A stretch of DNA of 58,882 nt from Taishania sp045629585 (GTDB lineage Bacteria > Bacteroidota > Bacteroidia > Flavobacteriales_D > Crocinitomicaceae). Position 1 is the stretch's first letter, and each line of letters starts with the position of its first letter. The stretch spans positions 1 through 58,882 of the forward strand of contig JAZQRM010000063.1 in the NCBI GenBank assembly GCA_045629585.1. The letters run 5' to 3'. The translations under genes were made by a program, and so were the position numbers. Shown one piece after another: positions 51,105-58,882 of this stretch. The notes below the pieces were generated by a model, which was given only the letters and a program-made list of their open reading frames with translations, was not told where the DNA came from and ran no database searches.

Positions 51105-52091
51105 TTATAGCAAAGCATTAGCCGTTTTTATTTTATCTAAAATCTGGTGGGCGACATCTAAAGCTCTGAAACCATCTTCCAAAGTAACGATTGGAGTTGT
51201 ATTGTTGAAAATAGATTCTCCAAATGTTTTAATTTCTTCCCGAATTGCATTTGTCTCCTCAATAGTTGGTTTATCCAATAGAATCCGTTTGACAGGCTTA
51301 TCATTCCCCATATCAAAAATCAAATCAAATGGTCCAGGATCTCCTTGAATCTCTTCCATTTGAACAACCTCTAATTCTTTCTCTAGATAATCAACAGAGA
51401 TGTACGCATCTTTTTGAAAGAATCGGGACTTACGCATGTTTTTCAAGGAAATTCGACTTGCCGTTAAATTAGCCACACAACCATTATCAAATTCAATCCG
51501 CGCATTAGTAATGTCAGGAGTATCACTCACAACTGCCACACCTGAAGCGGAAACGCGCTTAACACCTGATTTAACTACACTTAGTATACTGTCTAAATCA
51601 TGAATCATCAAATCTAAAACGACTGGTACATCGGTACCTCTTGGATTAAATTGAGCCAAACGATGTGTTTCGATGAACATAGGTCGATCTAGATATTCTT
51701 TTGCTGCGATAAAAGCAGGATTAAAACGTTCTACATGCCCCACCTGTACTTTAACGCCTGCTTCTTCAGCTAATAGCATTAAACTTTTCGCTTCTTCTAT
51801 GGTTTCAGTAACTGGTTTCTCTATGAAAACATGTTTTGTTTTTCTTAATGCTAGACTTGCACATTCATAATGAGCAATCGTTGGTGTAACGATATCAACG
51901 CAATCAACAGCATCGATTAGTTCCTCCATTGAAAAAAATCTTTTAATCTCAAATTGTTCAATCACAGCTTGAGCATTTGCATCTGAAGGATCGAAAAACC
52001 CCACTAACTCAAACTGACTAGACAATTCTTTAATTAATCGAATATGAATCTTTCCAAGGTGTCCAGCACCCAATACTCCAATTTTTAGCAT
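51105..52091 (-). CDS. Gfo/Idh/MocA family NAD(P)-dependent oxidoreductase
   Basis: A 328-residue dehydrogenase. The Rossmann start IGVLGAGHLGKIHIRLI (about 3-19) carries the GxGxxG dinucleotide loop, followed by the family motif FIEKPVTETIEEAKSLM with the catalytic Lys (about 94-110), VGHVERFNPAFIAAKEYL, DLMIHDLDSILSVV and the beta-sheet C-terminal domain. Members oxidise or reduce sugar derivatives, which fits a step in building the sugar of the neighbouring glycosylphosphotransferase pathway; the substrate cannot be named. It opens the three-gene minus-strand unit, and a TAAATTTG box lies upstream. Confidence 0.92.
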   Translation of the reverse strand: MLKIGVLGAGHLGKIHIRLIKELSSQFELVGFFDPSDANAQAVIEQFEIKRFFSMEELIDAVDCVDIVTPTIAHYECASLALRKTKHVFIEKPVTETIEEAKSLMLLAEEAGVKVQVGHVERFNPAFIAAKEYLDRPMFIETHRLAQFNPRGTDVPVVLDLMIHDLDSILSVVKSGVKRVSASGVAVVSDTPDITNARIEFDNGCVANLTASRISLKNMRKSRFFQKDAYISVDYLEKELEVVQMEEIQGDPGPFDLIFDMGNDKPVKRILLDKPTIEETNAIREEIKTFGESIFNNTTPIVTLEDGFRALDVAHQILDKIKTANALL

Positions 52092-52107
52092 CTCTAATTC
52101 GTTTTCA

Positions 52108-52115
52108 CAAATTTA
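52108..52115 (-). promoter_or_regulatory. Bacteroidota -7 box (TAAATTTG) before the oxidoreductase gene
   Basis: An exact TAnnTTTG match on the minus strand, 16 bp before the start codon. No convincing -33 element was found. Confidence 0.5.
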
Positions 52116-52270
52116 ATAAGCCCTTTTAAATGGAAATGAATTTGCCAACTCCACTTATCAACAAACATGCAAACAATTTCAGCAACCCAAGCTAAACACT
52201 GAAAATCAATGGATAAAGAAAAAACCTACATTGAAATTTATTTTTTTTTATTTTTTTTCGCCAAAAAGCA

Positions 52271-52300
52271 TTGTGCATCCATAAAAAGCGCTTATATTTG
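52271..52300 (+). promoter_or_regulatory. Promoter of tRNA-His (TTG-N19-TATATTTG)
   Basis: TTG at 52271-52273, a 19-base spacer and an exact -7 box TATATTTG at 52293-52300. This is the best match in the window to the Bacteroidota consensus. A long T-rich tract (52240-52258) sits directly upstream and could act as an UP-like element. Confidence 0.7.
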
Positions 52301-52343
52301 CACTCGCAAACACGATAGAGCGTTTGAACAAAAAAGAATAAAT

Positions 52344-52418
52344 GGTGGTTGTAGCTCAGTAGGTTAGAGCGCCGGATTGTGGTTCCGGAGGTCGTGGGTT
52401 CGAGACCCATCTCCCACC
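52344..52418 (+). tRNA. tRNA-His (anticodon GTG), acceptor stem with two mismatches
   Basis: The tRNA has a normal D arm (GCTC...GAGC), anticodon stem CCGGA/TCCGG with the loop TTGTGGT (anticodon GTG) and T loop TTCGAGA. The extra 5' G (G-1) and the discriminator C are both present, as in tRNA-His. In the acceptor stem GTGGTTG against CTCCCAC, pairs 5-68 (T-C) and 6-67 (T-T) do not pair, which is unusual. CCA is not encoded. A strong terminator follows. The gene is very likely real because the promoter, the His-specific G-1 and the terminator are all present. Confidence 0.9.
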
Positions 52419-52420
52419 CT

Positions 52421-52456
52421 AAAAAAAAAGGATTCAGAAATGAATCCTTTTTTTTT
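52421..52456. terminator. Bidirectional terminator between tRNA-His and the glutamate dehydrogenase gene
   Basis: AAAAAAAAAGGATTCA, the loop GAAA, then TGAATCCTTTTTTTTT: a perfect 16-base inverted repeat with nine As and nine Ts. It ends the plus-strand tRNA and the minus-strand dehydrogenase transcripts. Confidence 0.95.
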
Positions 52457-52476
52457 GCATAATTTTGACAATAAGA

Positions 52477-53745
52477 TTATGGAAAAACTCCACGTTCTTT
52501 ATAAGTCATTTCAATTCGCTTAATCGCTACAATATAAGCCGCAGTTCTCCAATCTGTATTGTATTCCTCTCCAGCTTGTACAACGCGGTTAAAAGAAATT
52601 TTCATTTTCTGTTCCAATCTCCCTATCACCTCCTCCAATTGCCAAATTTCTCCATTCCTATTCTGAAGCCACTCAAAATAACTTCCAATAACACCACCTG
52701 AATTACATAATATATCAGGAATTATCACCACACCTCTCTTTAACAACTCTTCTTCACCTAAAGGATCTACAGGTCCATTAGCACCTTCAGCAATCACATC
52801 TGCTTTAATCATATCTGCATTTTGTGCAGTTATTTGTCCGCCAAGTGCGGCAGGAATTATTATATCTACATCAAGACCAAAAAAACCGCGTCCATCCATT
52901 TCAACTGCATCCGGGTAACCAGAAATGCCACCCTCATTGCCCTTTGCATACAATAACAAATCGTCTGGATCGATACCTGATGTATTGATTATTGTTCCTG
53001 TATGATCCTGAACGGCAATCAAAATAGCACCTTCTATTTTCATAAAATGAGCTGACCATTGCCCCACATTTCCAAAACCTTGCACGATGTATTTCTTACC
53101 TTCCAGTGATTCATTCTTCCATTTGGCCCACGATCGTAAAGTACAAACAACACCAAATCCAGTAGCCCTATCCCGACCTTCGAGTCCACCAGAACCGACA
53201 GGCTTCCCTGTTACAACATGTGAATATTTGGATCGTTGAGAAGGCTCTTTGGTAGACATATATGTATCTGCCATCCACGCCATAATTTGTGCATTCGTAT
53301 TTACATCTGGAGCTGGAATATCATATTCAGGACCTATATTTTCTCCTAAGGCAAAAATAAAACGCCTAGAAATTCGCTCTAATTCACTATTCGTATAATT
53401 TTTCGGATCAATTTGAATTCCACCTTTCCCCCCACCATAAGGCAAACCAGCCAAAGACGTCTTCCAGGTCATCCAAATTGCCAAAGCACGCGCATCATTA
53501 ATATCCACAGTAGGGTGATATCGTAATCCTCCTTTGTAAGGACCTAAGGCATTATTATGTTGAACACGATAACCTGTAAAAACCTCGATATGTCCATCAT
53601 CCATACGTACAGGAAAATTGACGACAATTTCATTATTCGTTTGTTTTAAGATTGTACGAATATCGGTATCCAAAAGCATTAGATCAGCAGCTTTATCAAA
53701 TTGTCGAAGGACACTCTCATACATACCAGGCATAACTTCTCCCAT
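52477..53745 (-). CDS. Glutamate dehydrogenase (Glu/Leu/Phe/Val dehydrogenase family)
   Basis: A 422-residue oxidoreductase interconverting glutamate and 2-oxoglutarate plus ammonia. Motifs: TGYRVQHNNALGPYKGGLRY (about 57-76), the catalytic lysine region AGLPYGGGKGGIQIDPKNY (about 98-116), the Asp in DIPAPDVNTNAQIMAWMAD, TGKPVGSGGLEGRDRATGFG, and the nucleotide loop VQGFGNVGQWSAHF (about 223-236). The length fits the hexameric NAD(P) type of about 420 residues; a choice of cofactor is not made. Related amino-acid dehydrogenases are possible but less likely given the PVGSGG motif. It stands alone between two terminators. Confidence 0.93.
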   Translation of the reverse strand: MGEVMPGMYESVLRQFDKAADLMLLDTDIRTILKQTNNEIVVNFPVRMDDGHIEVFTGYRVQHNNALGPYKGGLRYHPTVDINDARALAIWMTWKTSLAGLPYGGGKGGIQIDPKNYTNSELERISRRFIFALGENIGPEYDIPAPDVNTNAQIMAWMADTYMSTKEPSQRSKYSHVVTGKPVGSGGLEGRDRATGFGVVCTLRSWAKWKNESLEGKKYIVQGFGNVGQWSAHFMKIEGAILIAVQDHTGTIINTSGIDPDDLLLYAKGNEGGISGYPDAVEMDGRGFFGLDVDIIIPAALGGQITAQNADMIKADVIAEGANGPVDPLGEEELLKRGVVIIPDILCNSGGVIGSYFEWLQNRNGEIWQLEEVIGRLEQKMKISFNRVVQAGEEYNTDWRTAAYIVAIKRIEMTYKERGVFP

Positions 53746-53912
53746 AAAAAGTATTTAAAATCAATAAAATATTGCTTTTAAATTAGCTTAATGTTGATGA
53801 TATACAATAAAATAAAGCATTTATTTTTCTTCTTTTCTCTCTACAAAAAATATTTTATTATGCTTGCATTATATATTCACATCAAAATCACCCATGTATA
53901 TATACTTTAAAC

Positions 53913-53967
53913 AAAAAAAGGTGTAGATAACTTGAAATTGTTCTTTTCAAGTTAAACTACACCTTTT
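53913..53967 (-). terminator. Long hairpin terminator after the right-edge giant gene
   Basis: An 11-bp outer stem (AAAAGGTGTAG / CTACACCTTTT) followed by an inner stem of about ten pairs (TAACTTGAAA / TTTTCAAGTTA with small bulge), the loop between. The minus-strand T run follows. It lies about 75 bp after the giant gene's stop codon. Confidence 0.85.
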
Positions 53968-54043
53968 CGTTCTACTTCCCTCCACTTCACCTCACGAATT
54001 CAAACGTTCGTTCTTCACATGAAAGTAAAATTTTCATTATTTT

Positions 54044-57000
54044 TTATTTTCTCAAATAAACAAAACCTTTAAGAACTGAACCATCACCTTCAACGCTACC
54101 ATCACCTCCTAATTGAAGGATATAATAATATGCACTTTCAGGTAATACTCCTTTACCAACAGTTATAGAACTTTCGGAATATCCTCCCCAATCATTCTGA
54201 TAATCATCACTTTGATAGACCATTACCCCCCATCGATCAGCAACCCATAGTTTAGAGTTCGGGTACCTATCAAGATTAGGAATAACAAAGTAATCATTAA
54301 CCCCATCTCCATTTGGACTAAAAGCCTCCGGAATATATAAGGCCGTATCACAATCATCTACAGTTAGACTTAAAAATGCTGTATATGCACATCCAAAAAC
54401 CGTTTGAGCTGTTATAGCGTACTCACCTGCATCTTCAAGATTTACCTGCGGTATTATCAACAGATTACCAATTCCTAAATCCATTCCGTCTTTTCTCCAA
54501 ATATAATTCACATCAATATTATCATTCACTTCTAAACGTACTTCTACATGATTACAAACACTTAGTGAAGCTTGCGAAGCAAATGATATTGTTGGCCTTG
54601 GATTGACGGTCACATCAAAGGAGTAAGTCGAAATATTACCACTTAAATCCTCCGCCTCAATCACAATCGTAGTAACCCCCAAGGAGAAGACTGTACCACT
54701 TTCATAATTACGAGTAACTCTTACGACCCCACACGCATCATAAATATTCTCTTCCCAAGTCGCAGGTAGTCCTTCACAAACCACATTAACCAAATCAGTA
54801 ACCTCTATAACTGGCCCTTCTTGATCAACAACTGTAACTATAAACGAACACGTTAATTGATGATTATTTATATCTGAAACCGTGTATTCAACTGTAGTTT
54901 GCCCCACATTAAACAAAGATCCACTCTCAACATTAGATGATGTAGTCACTATAACATTACAATGAAGATCTACCTCAACAGGTGCAAAACTAACGATTGC
55001 TCGACACTCACCTACATCGGTATTTATGAGCGTGTCATTTGGACAAGTAATTGAAAAAGGAACTCCACTCACCTCGACTTCAAAAGTACATGTCGTCTGC
55101 ATAATCGGTAAATCATCCGATAGTTGATAAACTATCGTCCTAGTTATCGTTGAAAAACCAATAGGAAACTCAGTAGTCAAGGAAGGTGAAAAATCAATAC
55201 TTGTAATACCGCCTGTCGAAACACAACTACTTAACTCGTTAACAACATCTGAAGGTATTAAACCACCACATTCTCCATCATTTACTGTAAATGAAATATC
55301 ACTCGGACATATTAACTGATCGTTAAAAGTACCCGTAACAATAACAGATGTCGTACAAGTTTCAAACGCATAAGTATAAACTATCTCACTAAAACCAACC
55401 GCAAACTGTTGAGGCGTTTTTAAATCAACTCCAAAATATTGATTAACATTACCTAGCGTATCGGTATGTGTAATCACAACTTCTGTCGCGGTATAATCAA
55501 ATAATGAACTTTCATAAGTAACTAAAGCAATCGGTTCAGTCTCTCCCATACAATCTGCCGCATGAAGTTCAAAAACAGGGGGTAAACAGGTTGGAATTAA
55601 ATAAACTGTCACACGGAAGCTACATGACACTACAGTATCACCTGTAATACTATAAGTAATGTCTGTTGTTCCAATCTCAAAACCATCACCTGGCTCAAAA
55701 TCAGCAGATAAATTTGGTAAATATGCTGCACATACGGTAGGCACACTCCATGTTATTGGAACAGGCTCAGTTGTTGGTGCATAAACCACTATGTCATTAG
55801 GACAAGCAACGGCAGGAATACCTAACACGTTTACTTGAAATAAACAAACATCCGTATTTTCTTCACTAGGATTCGCATTAGGGAAAAGGTTATACACAAT
55901 TGTTCGTGTCACACTGGTGATACCTAACGGCAAAGGTTCAGTAAGATCCTGTGAATAAACCAATGACTCAATTGAAGAACTATTAATACAACCATTCAAT
56001 TCTGTAACATGAGATGATGACAATAATGCAGTACACTCTCCTCTAGCAGCATAAATAGTTGTATCACTCGGACAAATCAACTGTTCATTTAACGTACCTG
56101 TTACAATCACATTCGTTGTACATGTTCCAAAAACATAAGTGGAAATCACTTCACTGGTACCAACTGTAAACGGTTGTGCAATCTTGAGGTCAAGCCCAGT
56201 GTATTGATGCGTATTATCTAAAGTATCCGTGTGATTAACAACAACACTTGAAGGTGTGTAAGCATAAAGTGGACTAGAATTAGGAATCAAAGCTATTGGA
56301 TCAGTTTGAGTCGCGCAATCCGTAGCTGATAAAACAACAGGAGAACTCGGACACAAAGGTGCATCCACAACTTCAACTGTAAATGAACACTGTGATCCAG
56401 GATAACCCATCACCTCACTTGTTACCGTTACCAAGCCTAAAGGAAAAGGCTCAGACAAAGGTCGAGAAGTTGTCAAATCAGATTGATAAGCTGGACAAGA
56501 AACAGTAGTCTCCCATGCAAAGCTTACACTTGTCTGACCAAATGGCGCTATTAAAACCGTATCATTTGGACAAGTCACCACTGGAATACCAATAACATTA
56601 ACCTCAAAAGAACAAACATACTCCTCAAAATCGGAAGGATTACTAGAGAACAATGAATATTTAATCGTGCGGGTAATCGTTGTTGAACCAAGAGGTAACG
56701 AATCCGTTAAACTTGGACTAAAGACAATAGACTCTATCGTTACTGAAGCATCACAATGCGTAAGAGCTTCTTGATCTGAAGTCGATAATAACGCAGCACA
56801 TCGTCCTGAAGCTGCTGTCACCGTGAAATCACTCGGACAAATCAACTGTTCATTTAACGTACCTGTTACAATCACATTCGTTGTACATGTTCCGAAAACA
56901 TAGTTGGAAATCACTTCACTGGTACCAACTGTAAACGGTTGTGCAACCCGTAGATCCGCCCCTGTATACTGATGTGTACTACCTAAAACATCTGTGTGAG

Positions 57001-58882
57001 TAACCATCACACTTGAAGGTGAGTAACCATAAAGCGGACTAGAATATGGAATTAAAGCAATTGGAGCCGTTTGAGTCGCGCAATCCGTAGCTGATAGAAC
57101 AACTGGTGATGTTAAACAATCTGGTGTCTCAACAACAGTTACTTTAAAAAAACAGGAAGCGGTAGGTGTTCCTGTAAGACTATATGTAACAGTTGTTGCT
57201 TCCCCTTTAATAAAAGTCGAATTATGATTGGAAATCAAATTAGGTATGTAAATCGAACATTCGACACTTGCTTCATGATTATACTCAATAGTTGGGGCGG
57301 TCGTATATAAAACCGTATCTCGTGGACAGATTACCAATGGAATTCCTCCTACCTCAATATTAAAGACACATACTTCTTCTCTCGGTATCCCTGAACCATC
57401 CGCAAAGAGATTATAAGTTACCGTTCGGGTAATCGGATTACTACCGATGCCAAAAGGAACTGATAAATCTCGATCAAATTCAATTTGAACATCTGCTAGA
57501 TCATCACACATTATTAAGTCATTGATTGTTGTTGGAGGAAGAGATGCATCACACCCTCCCAATGGAGTACTCAATAAAATTGAACCTGGACAAACTAGTT
57601 GATTACTCAAATCTCCAGTTACGTAAACATCTATTGTACACGTTCCAAAATCATAAGTAGACACAATCTCACTATGCCCAATCGTAAACTGTTGCGGAAC
57701 ATTCAATCCATTTGTGATTGAATAAGAAGTGATAACTCCTAAAGTATCCGTATGCGTAACCTCTACACTAATTGGCGTGAGTGAATACAGAGACGACGCT
57801 ACAGTAATCAACTGAATAGGCTCCGATTTTATAGCACAATCTGTTGCTTGTAAAAATACTGGTGAACCACTACACACTGGGTCTTTGGTAATCTCAACAG
57901 CAAAAGTACACTCTTGATCTGTACCTCTAATCCAATATCTAACCTCTGTTTCTCCTATAGGGAATAAAGTATTCGGAGCTTTGGAACTTTGTAAGCTATA
58001 GCCGGGACTACAAAACTCCAATACAGGAGGCGTCCAAGTCACTAGAGTATCTGTACTACTTTCTGATACTGTAATTGCAATCGAAGGAGGACATACTAAA
58101 ACAGGCACCGTTTCAATGACATTTACATCAAAATTACATGTGTATGTTTCGTTCGTTGACTGAGCTACATTAGGAAATTGACCTGATGGATACAAATCAT
58201 ATACTATTGTTCTGGTTATGGTATGAACCCCAACAGACAAAGAATCACTTAAAACGGGAGAATAAGAGACTGTAAAATCAGTTAAACACGCACCAAGATT
58301 CTCTTCATTTAAAAGAATTTTACATCTACCGTCAATAGTTCCTACAATGAGATCGGACGGACAAGCCATCTGTTCGTAAGCATCACCAACCACATCAACA
58401 ACTGTCATACAAGTACCATACCCGTGATTCTCATAATTGGAAACAACAATACTCATTCCAATCGGAAAAACTTGAGGACTTAAAATATTACTAATCGTAT
58501 AATTAACCTCATTACCTAATGTATCATAATGAGTAACATTAGTAGAAACTGGGGTAAGAGTATTTATATTAAAATCATGATCAAGAGGAACAACAGAAAT
58601 TGGACTACTTAAATAATTACACCCCGTTAATTCCTGTTTAATGTATTCTGGAGGACAAGATTCATCTTGAGGCGGAAGCGACACATTTACATTAAAACGA
58701 CAAGATACGTCTGTTCCACCCACTCGATAAATAACGGGATTAGTTCCGTACCTAAAATTACTATTAGGCTCTCTCGACGCTATTAAACTAAAATGTCCAT
58801 TACAAGAGTTAAAAGTGGGTATTTCCCAAGTTACACCTGTAGCTATTGCAGTTCCAGGATCTGCGACAACAGAAATATCACT
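54044..58882 (-). CDS. Giant T9SS type B protein with HYR-like repeats, 5' end outside the window
   Basis: The minus-strand frame is open from the right edge to the stop at 54044, at least 1612 residues; an internal GTG at 58723 is not the real start. At least five repeats of about 255 residues form most of the chain. Each has three Cys-rich beta subdomains: an HYR-like unit (LICPSDFTVTAASGRC), a second (CPNDTVLIAPFG and a SCSFTVEV end), and a third (SPVVLSATDCATQT, TVGTSEVIS, FGTCTTNVIVTGT). After a closing HYR-type domain (SITCPNDTLINTDVGECRAI) and an Ig-like domain come the type B sorting domain: AFSPNGDGVNDYFVIPNLD and VYQSDDYQNDWGGYSESSI. It should be exported by the T9SS to the surface. 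No PorP/SprF gene lies downstream in the window. Confidence 0.9.
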   Translation of the reverse strand, partial: SDISVVADPGTAIATGVTWEIPTFNSCNGHFSLIASREPNSNFRYGTNPVIYRVGGTDVSCRFNVNVSLPPQDESCPPEYIKQELTGCNYLSSPISVVPLDHDFNINTLTPVSTNVTHYDTLGNEVNYTISNILSPQVFPIGMSIVVSNYENHGYGTCMTVVDVVGDAYEQMACPSDLIVGTIDGRCKILLNEENLGACLTDFTVSYSPVLSDSLSVGVHTITRTIVYDLYPSGQFPNVAQSTNETYTCNFDVNVIETVPVLVCPPSIAITVSESSTDTLVTWTPPVLEFCSPGYSLQSSKAPNTLFPIGETEVRYWIRGTDQECTFAVEITKDPVCSGSPVFLQATDCAIKSEPIQLITVASSLYSLTPISVEVTHTDTLGVITSYSITNGLNVPQQFTIGHSEIVSTYDFGTCTIDVYVTGDLSNQLVCPGSILLSTPLGGCDASLPPTTINDLIMCDDLADVQIEFDRDLSVPFGIGSNPITRTVTYNLFADGSGIPREEVCVFNIEVGGIPLVICPRDTVLYTTAPTIEYNHEASVECSIYIPNLISNHNSTFIKGEATTVTYSLTGTPTASCFFKVTVVETPDCLTSPVVLSATDCATQTAPIALIPYSSPLYGYSPSSVMVTHTDVLGSTHQYTGADLRVAQPFTVGTSEVISNYVFGTCTTNVIVTGTLNEQLICPSDFTVTAASGRCAALLSTSDQEALTHCDASVTIESIVFSPSLTDSLPLGSTTITRTIKYSLFSSNPSDFEEYVCSFEVNVIGIPVVTCPNDTVLIAPFGQTSVSFAWETTVSCPAYQSDLTTSRPLSEPFPLGLVTVTSEVMGYPGSQCSFTVEVVDAPLCPSSPVVLSATDCATQTDPIALIPNSSPLYAYTPSSVVVNHTDTLDNTHQYTGLDLKIAQPFTVGTSEVISTYVFGTCTTNVIVTGTLNEQLICPSDTTIYAARGECTALLSSSHVTELNGCINSSSIESLVYSQDLTEPLPLGITSVTRTIVYNLFPNANPSEENTDVCLFQVNVLGIPAVACPNDIVVYAPTTEPVPITWSVPTVCAAYLPNLSADFEPGDGFEIGTTDITYSITGDTVVSCSFRVTVYLIPTCLPPVFELHAADCMGETEPIALVTYESSLFDYTATEVVITHTDTLGNVNQYFGVDLKTPQQFAVGFSEIVYTYAFETCTTSVIVTGTFNDQLICPSDISFTVNDGECGGLIPSDVVNELSSCVSTGGITSIDFSPSLTTEFPIGFSTITRTIVYQLSDDLPIMQTTCTFEVEVSGVPFSITCPNDTLINTDVGECRAIVSFAPVEVDLHCNVIVTTSSNVESGSLFNVGQTTVEYTVSDINNHQLTCSFIVTVVDQEGPVIEVTDLVNVVCEGLPATWEENIYDACGVVRVTRNYESGTVFSLGVTTIVIEAEDLSGNISTYSFDVTVNPRPTISFASQASLSVCNHVEVRLEVNDNIDVNYIWRKDGMDLGIGNLLIIPQVNLEDAGEYAITAQTVFGCAYTAFLSLTVDDCDTALYIPEAFSPNGDGVNDYFVIPNLDRYPNSKLWVADRWGVMVYQSDDYQNDWGGYSESSITVGKGVLPESAYYYILQLGGDGSVEGDGSVLKGFVYLRK
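56063..56181 (-). repeat. Near-identical direct repeat, copy A, inside the HYR-repeat gene
   Basis: About 118 bp from TCACTCGGACAAATCAACTG (plus-strand reading) to AAACGGTTGTGCAA. It matches copy B at 56829-56946 with about three substitutions, the offset being 766 bp. Neighbouring copies of the same supermodule differ far more. Confidence 0.85.
56829..56946 (-). repeat. Near-identical direct repeat, copy B, inside the HYR-repeat gene
   Basis: The partner of copy A, one supermodule (766 bp) away. The low divergence of this stretch points to recent unit duplication or gene conversion. A second, shorter matched pair, around the coded CATQT region, lies at 56300-56340 and 57063-57107. Confidence 0.85.

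Noticed and set aside
52192..52410. 72-residue minus-strand frame across tRNA-His
   Set aside because: It is the antisense of a tRNA; such frames (MGLEPTTSG type) are a well-known annotation artefact.

Overview
The window looks like chromosomal DNA of a low-GC Bacteroidota bacterium, most probably order Flavobacteriales. A Crocinitomicaceae/Fluviicola-like member is possible, but that is a guess. The evidence is the gliding-motility gene pair gldE-gldD in the usual mutY-ssb-gldE-gldD order, two giant proteins ending in type B sorting domains of the type IX secretion system (T9SS), PorP/SprF-like and PorE-like proteins, a TonB receptor paired with a DUF4249-type lipoprotein, DUF2147 proteins, and promoter boxes of the Bacteroidota form TAnnTTTG with hardly any Shine-Dalgarno sites. 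No insertion sequence, prophage, CRISPR array or other sign of recent transfer was seen; the gene content is mostly core genome.

Layout. (1) 1-8244, minus strand: the end of a small secreted protein, then a compact run tgt > lptG-like permease > sigma-54-type response regulator > YfhO-like membrane protein > GT4 glycosyltransferase, closed by a terminator. (2) 8570-12164, plus strand: an unrecognised secreted protein, then GT2 glycosyltransferase > sigma factor > rsmG. (3) 12161-14876, minus strand: recX, ribonuclease G, a 30-residue very basic COX24/mS38-like ribosomal-type peptide that is easily missed, and an HU protein. (4) 14983-24123, plus strand: mutY, ssb, gldE, gldD, folK, an OmpA/TPR lipoprotein, an alpha-oxoamine synthase (sphingolipid or sulfonolipid type) and an SF1 helicase. 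(5) 24272-33269: a three-gene T9SS module made of a 2047-residue repeat protein, a PorP/SprF protein and a PorE-like OmpA protein, followed by tRNA-Leu(GAG) on the other strand. (6) 33576-39255: a SpoU methyltransferase, a TonB receptor with its lipoprotein, two DUF2147 paralogues on either side of a PabA/TrpG amidotransferase, and ridA. (7) 39260-48823: a GT2 fusion protein, an E2 acyltransferase, two tandem PorE-like paralogues, a DEDDh exonuclease and a fumarylacetoacetate hydrolase-family enzyme. (8) 48824-52091, minus strand: a small surface-polysaccharide group (glycosylphosphotransferase, lipoprotein, Gfo/Idh/MocA oxidoreductase). (9) tRNA-His, glutamate dehydrogenase, and the C-terminal part of a second giant T9SS protein that runs off the right edge.

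How the parts connect. The dominant theme is the cell surface. GldD and GldE belong to the gliding/T9SS machinery. The large repeat proteins are likely T9SS cargo, and the neighbouring PorP/SprF and PorE-like proteins are the kind thought to hold such cargo at the outer membrane and tie it to peptidoglycan. Glycosyltransferases, the glycosylphosphotransferase, the YfhO-like protein and the LptG-like permease point to surface glycan and LPS assembly. The most unusual items are the alternating long/short 15-unit Ig-like array, the five-fold 765-bp supermodule of the right-hand giant protein with a nearly identical 118-bp internal repeat, a sigma-54-type activator with no DNA-binding domain and a changed GAFTGA loop, a PorE-like paralogue that has lost its peptidoglycan-binding residues, and a tRNA-His with an apparently mismatched acceptor stem.
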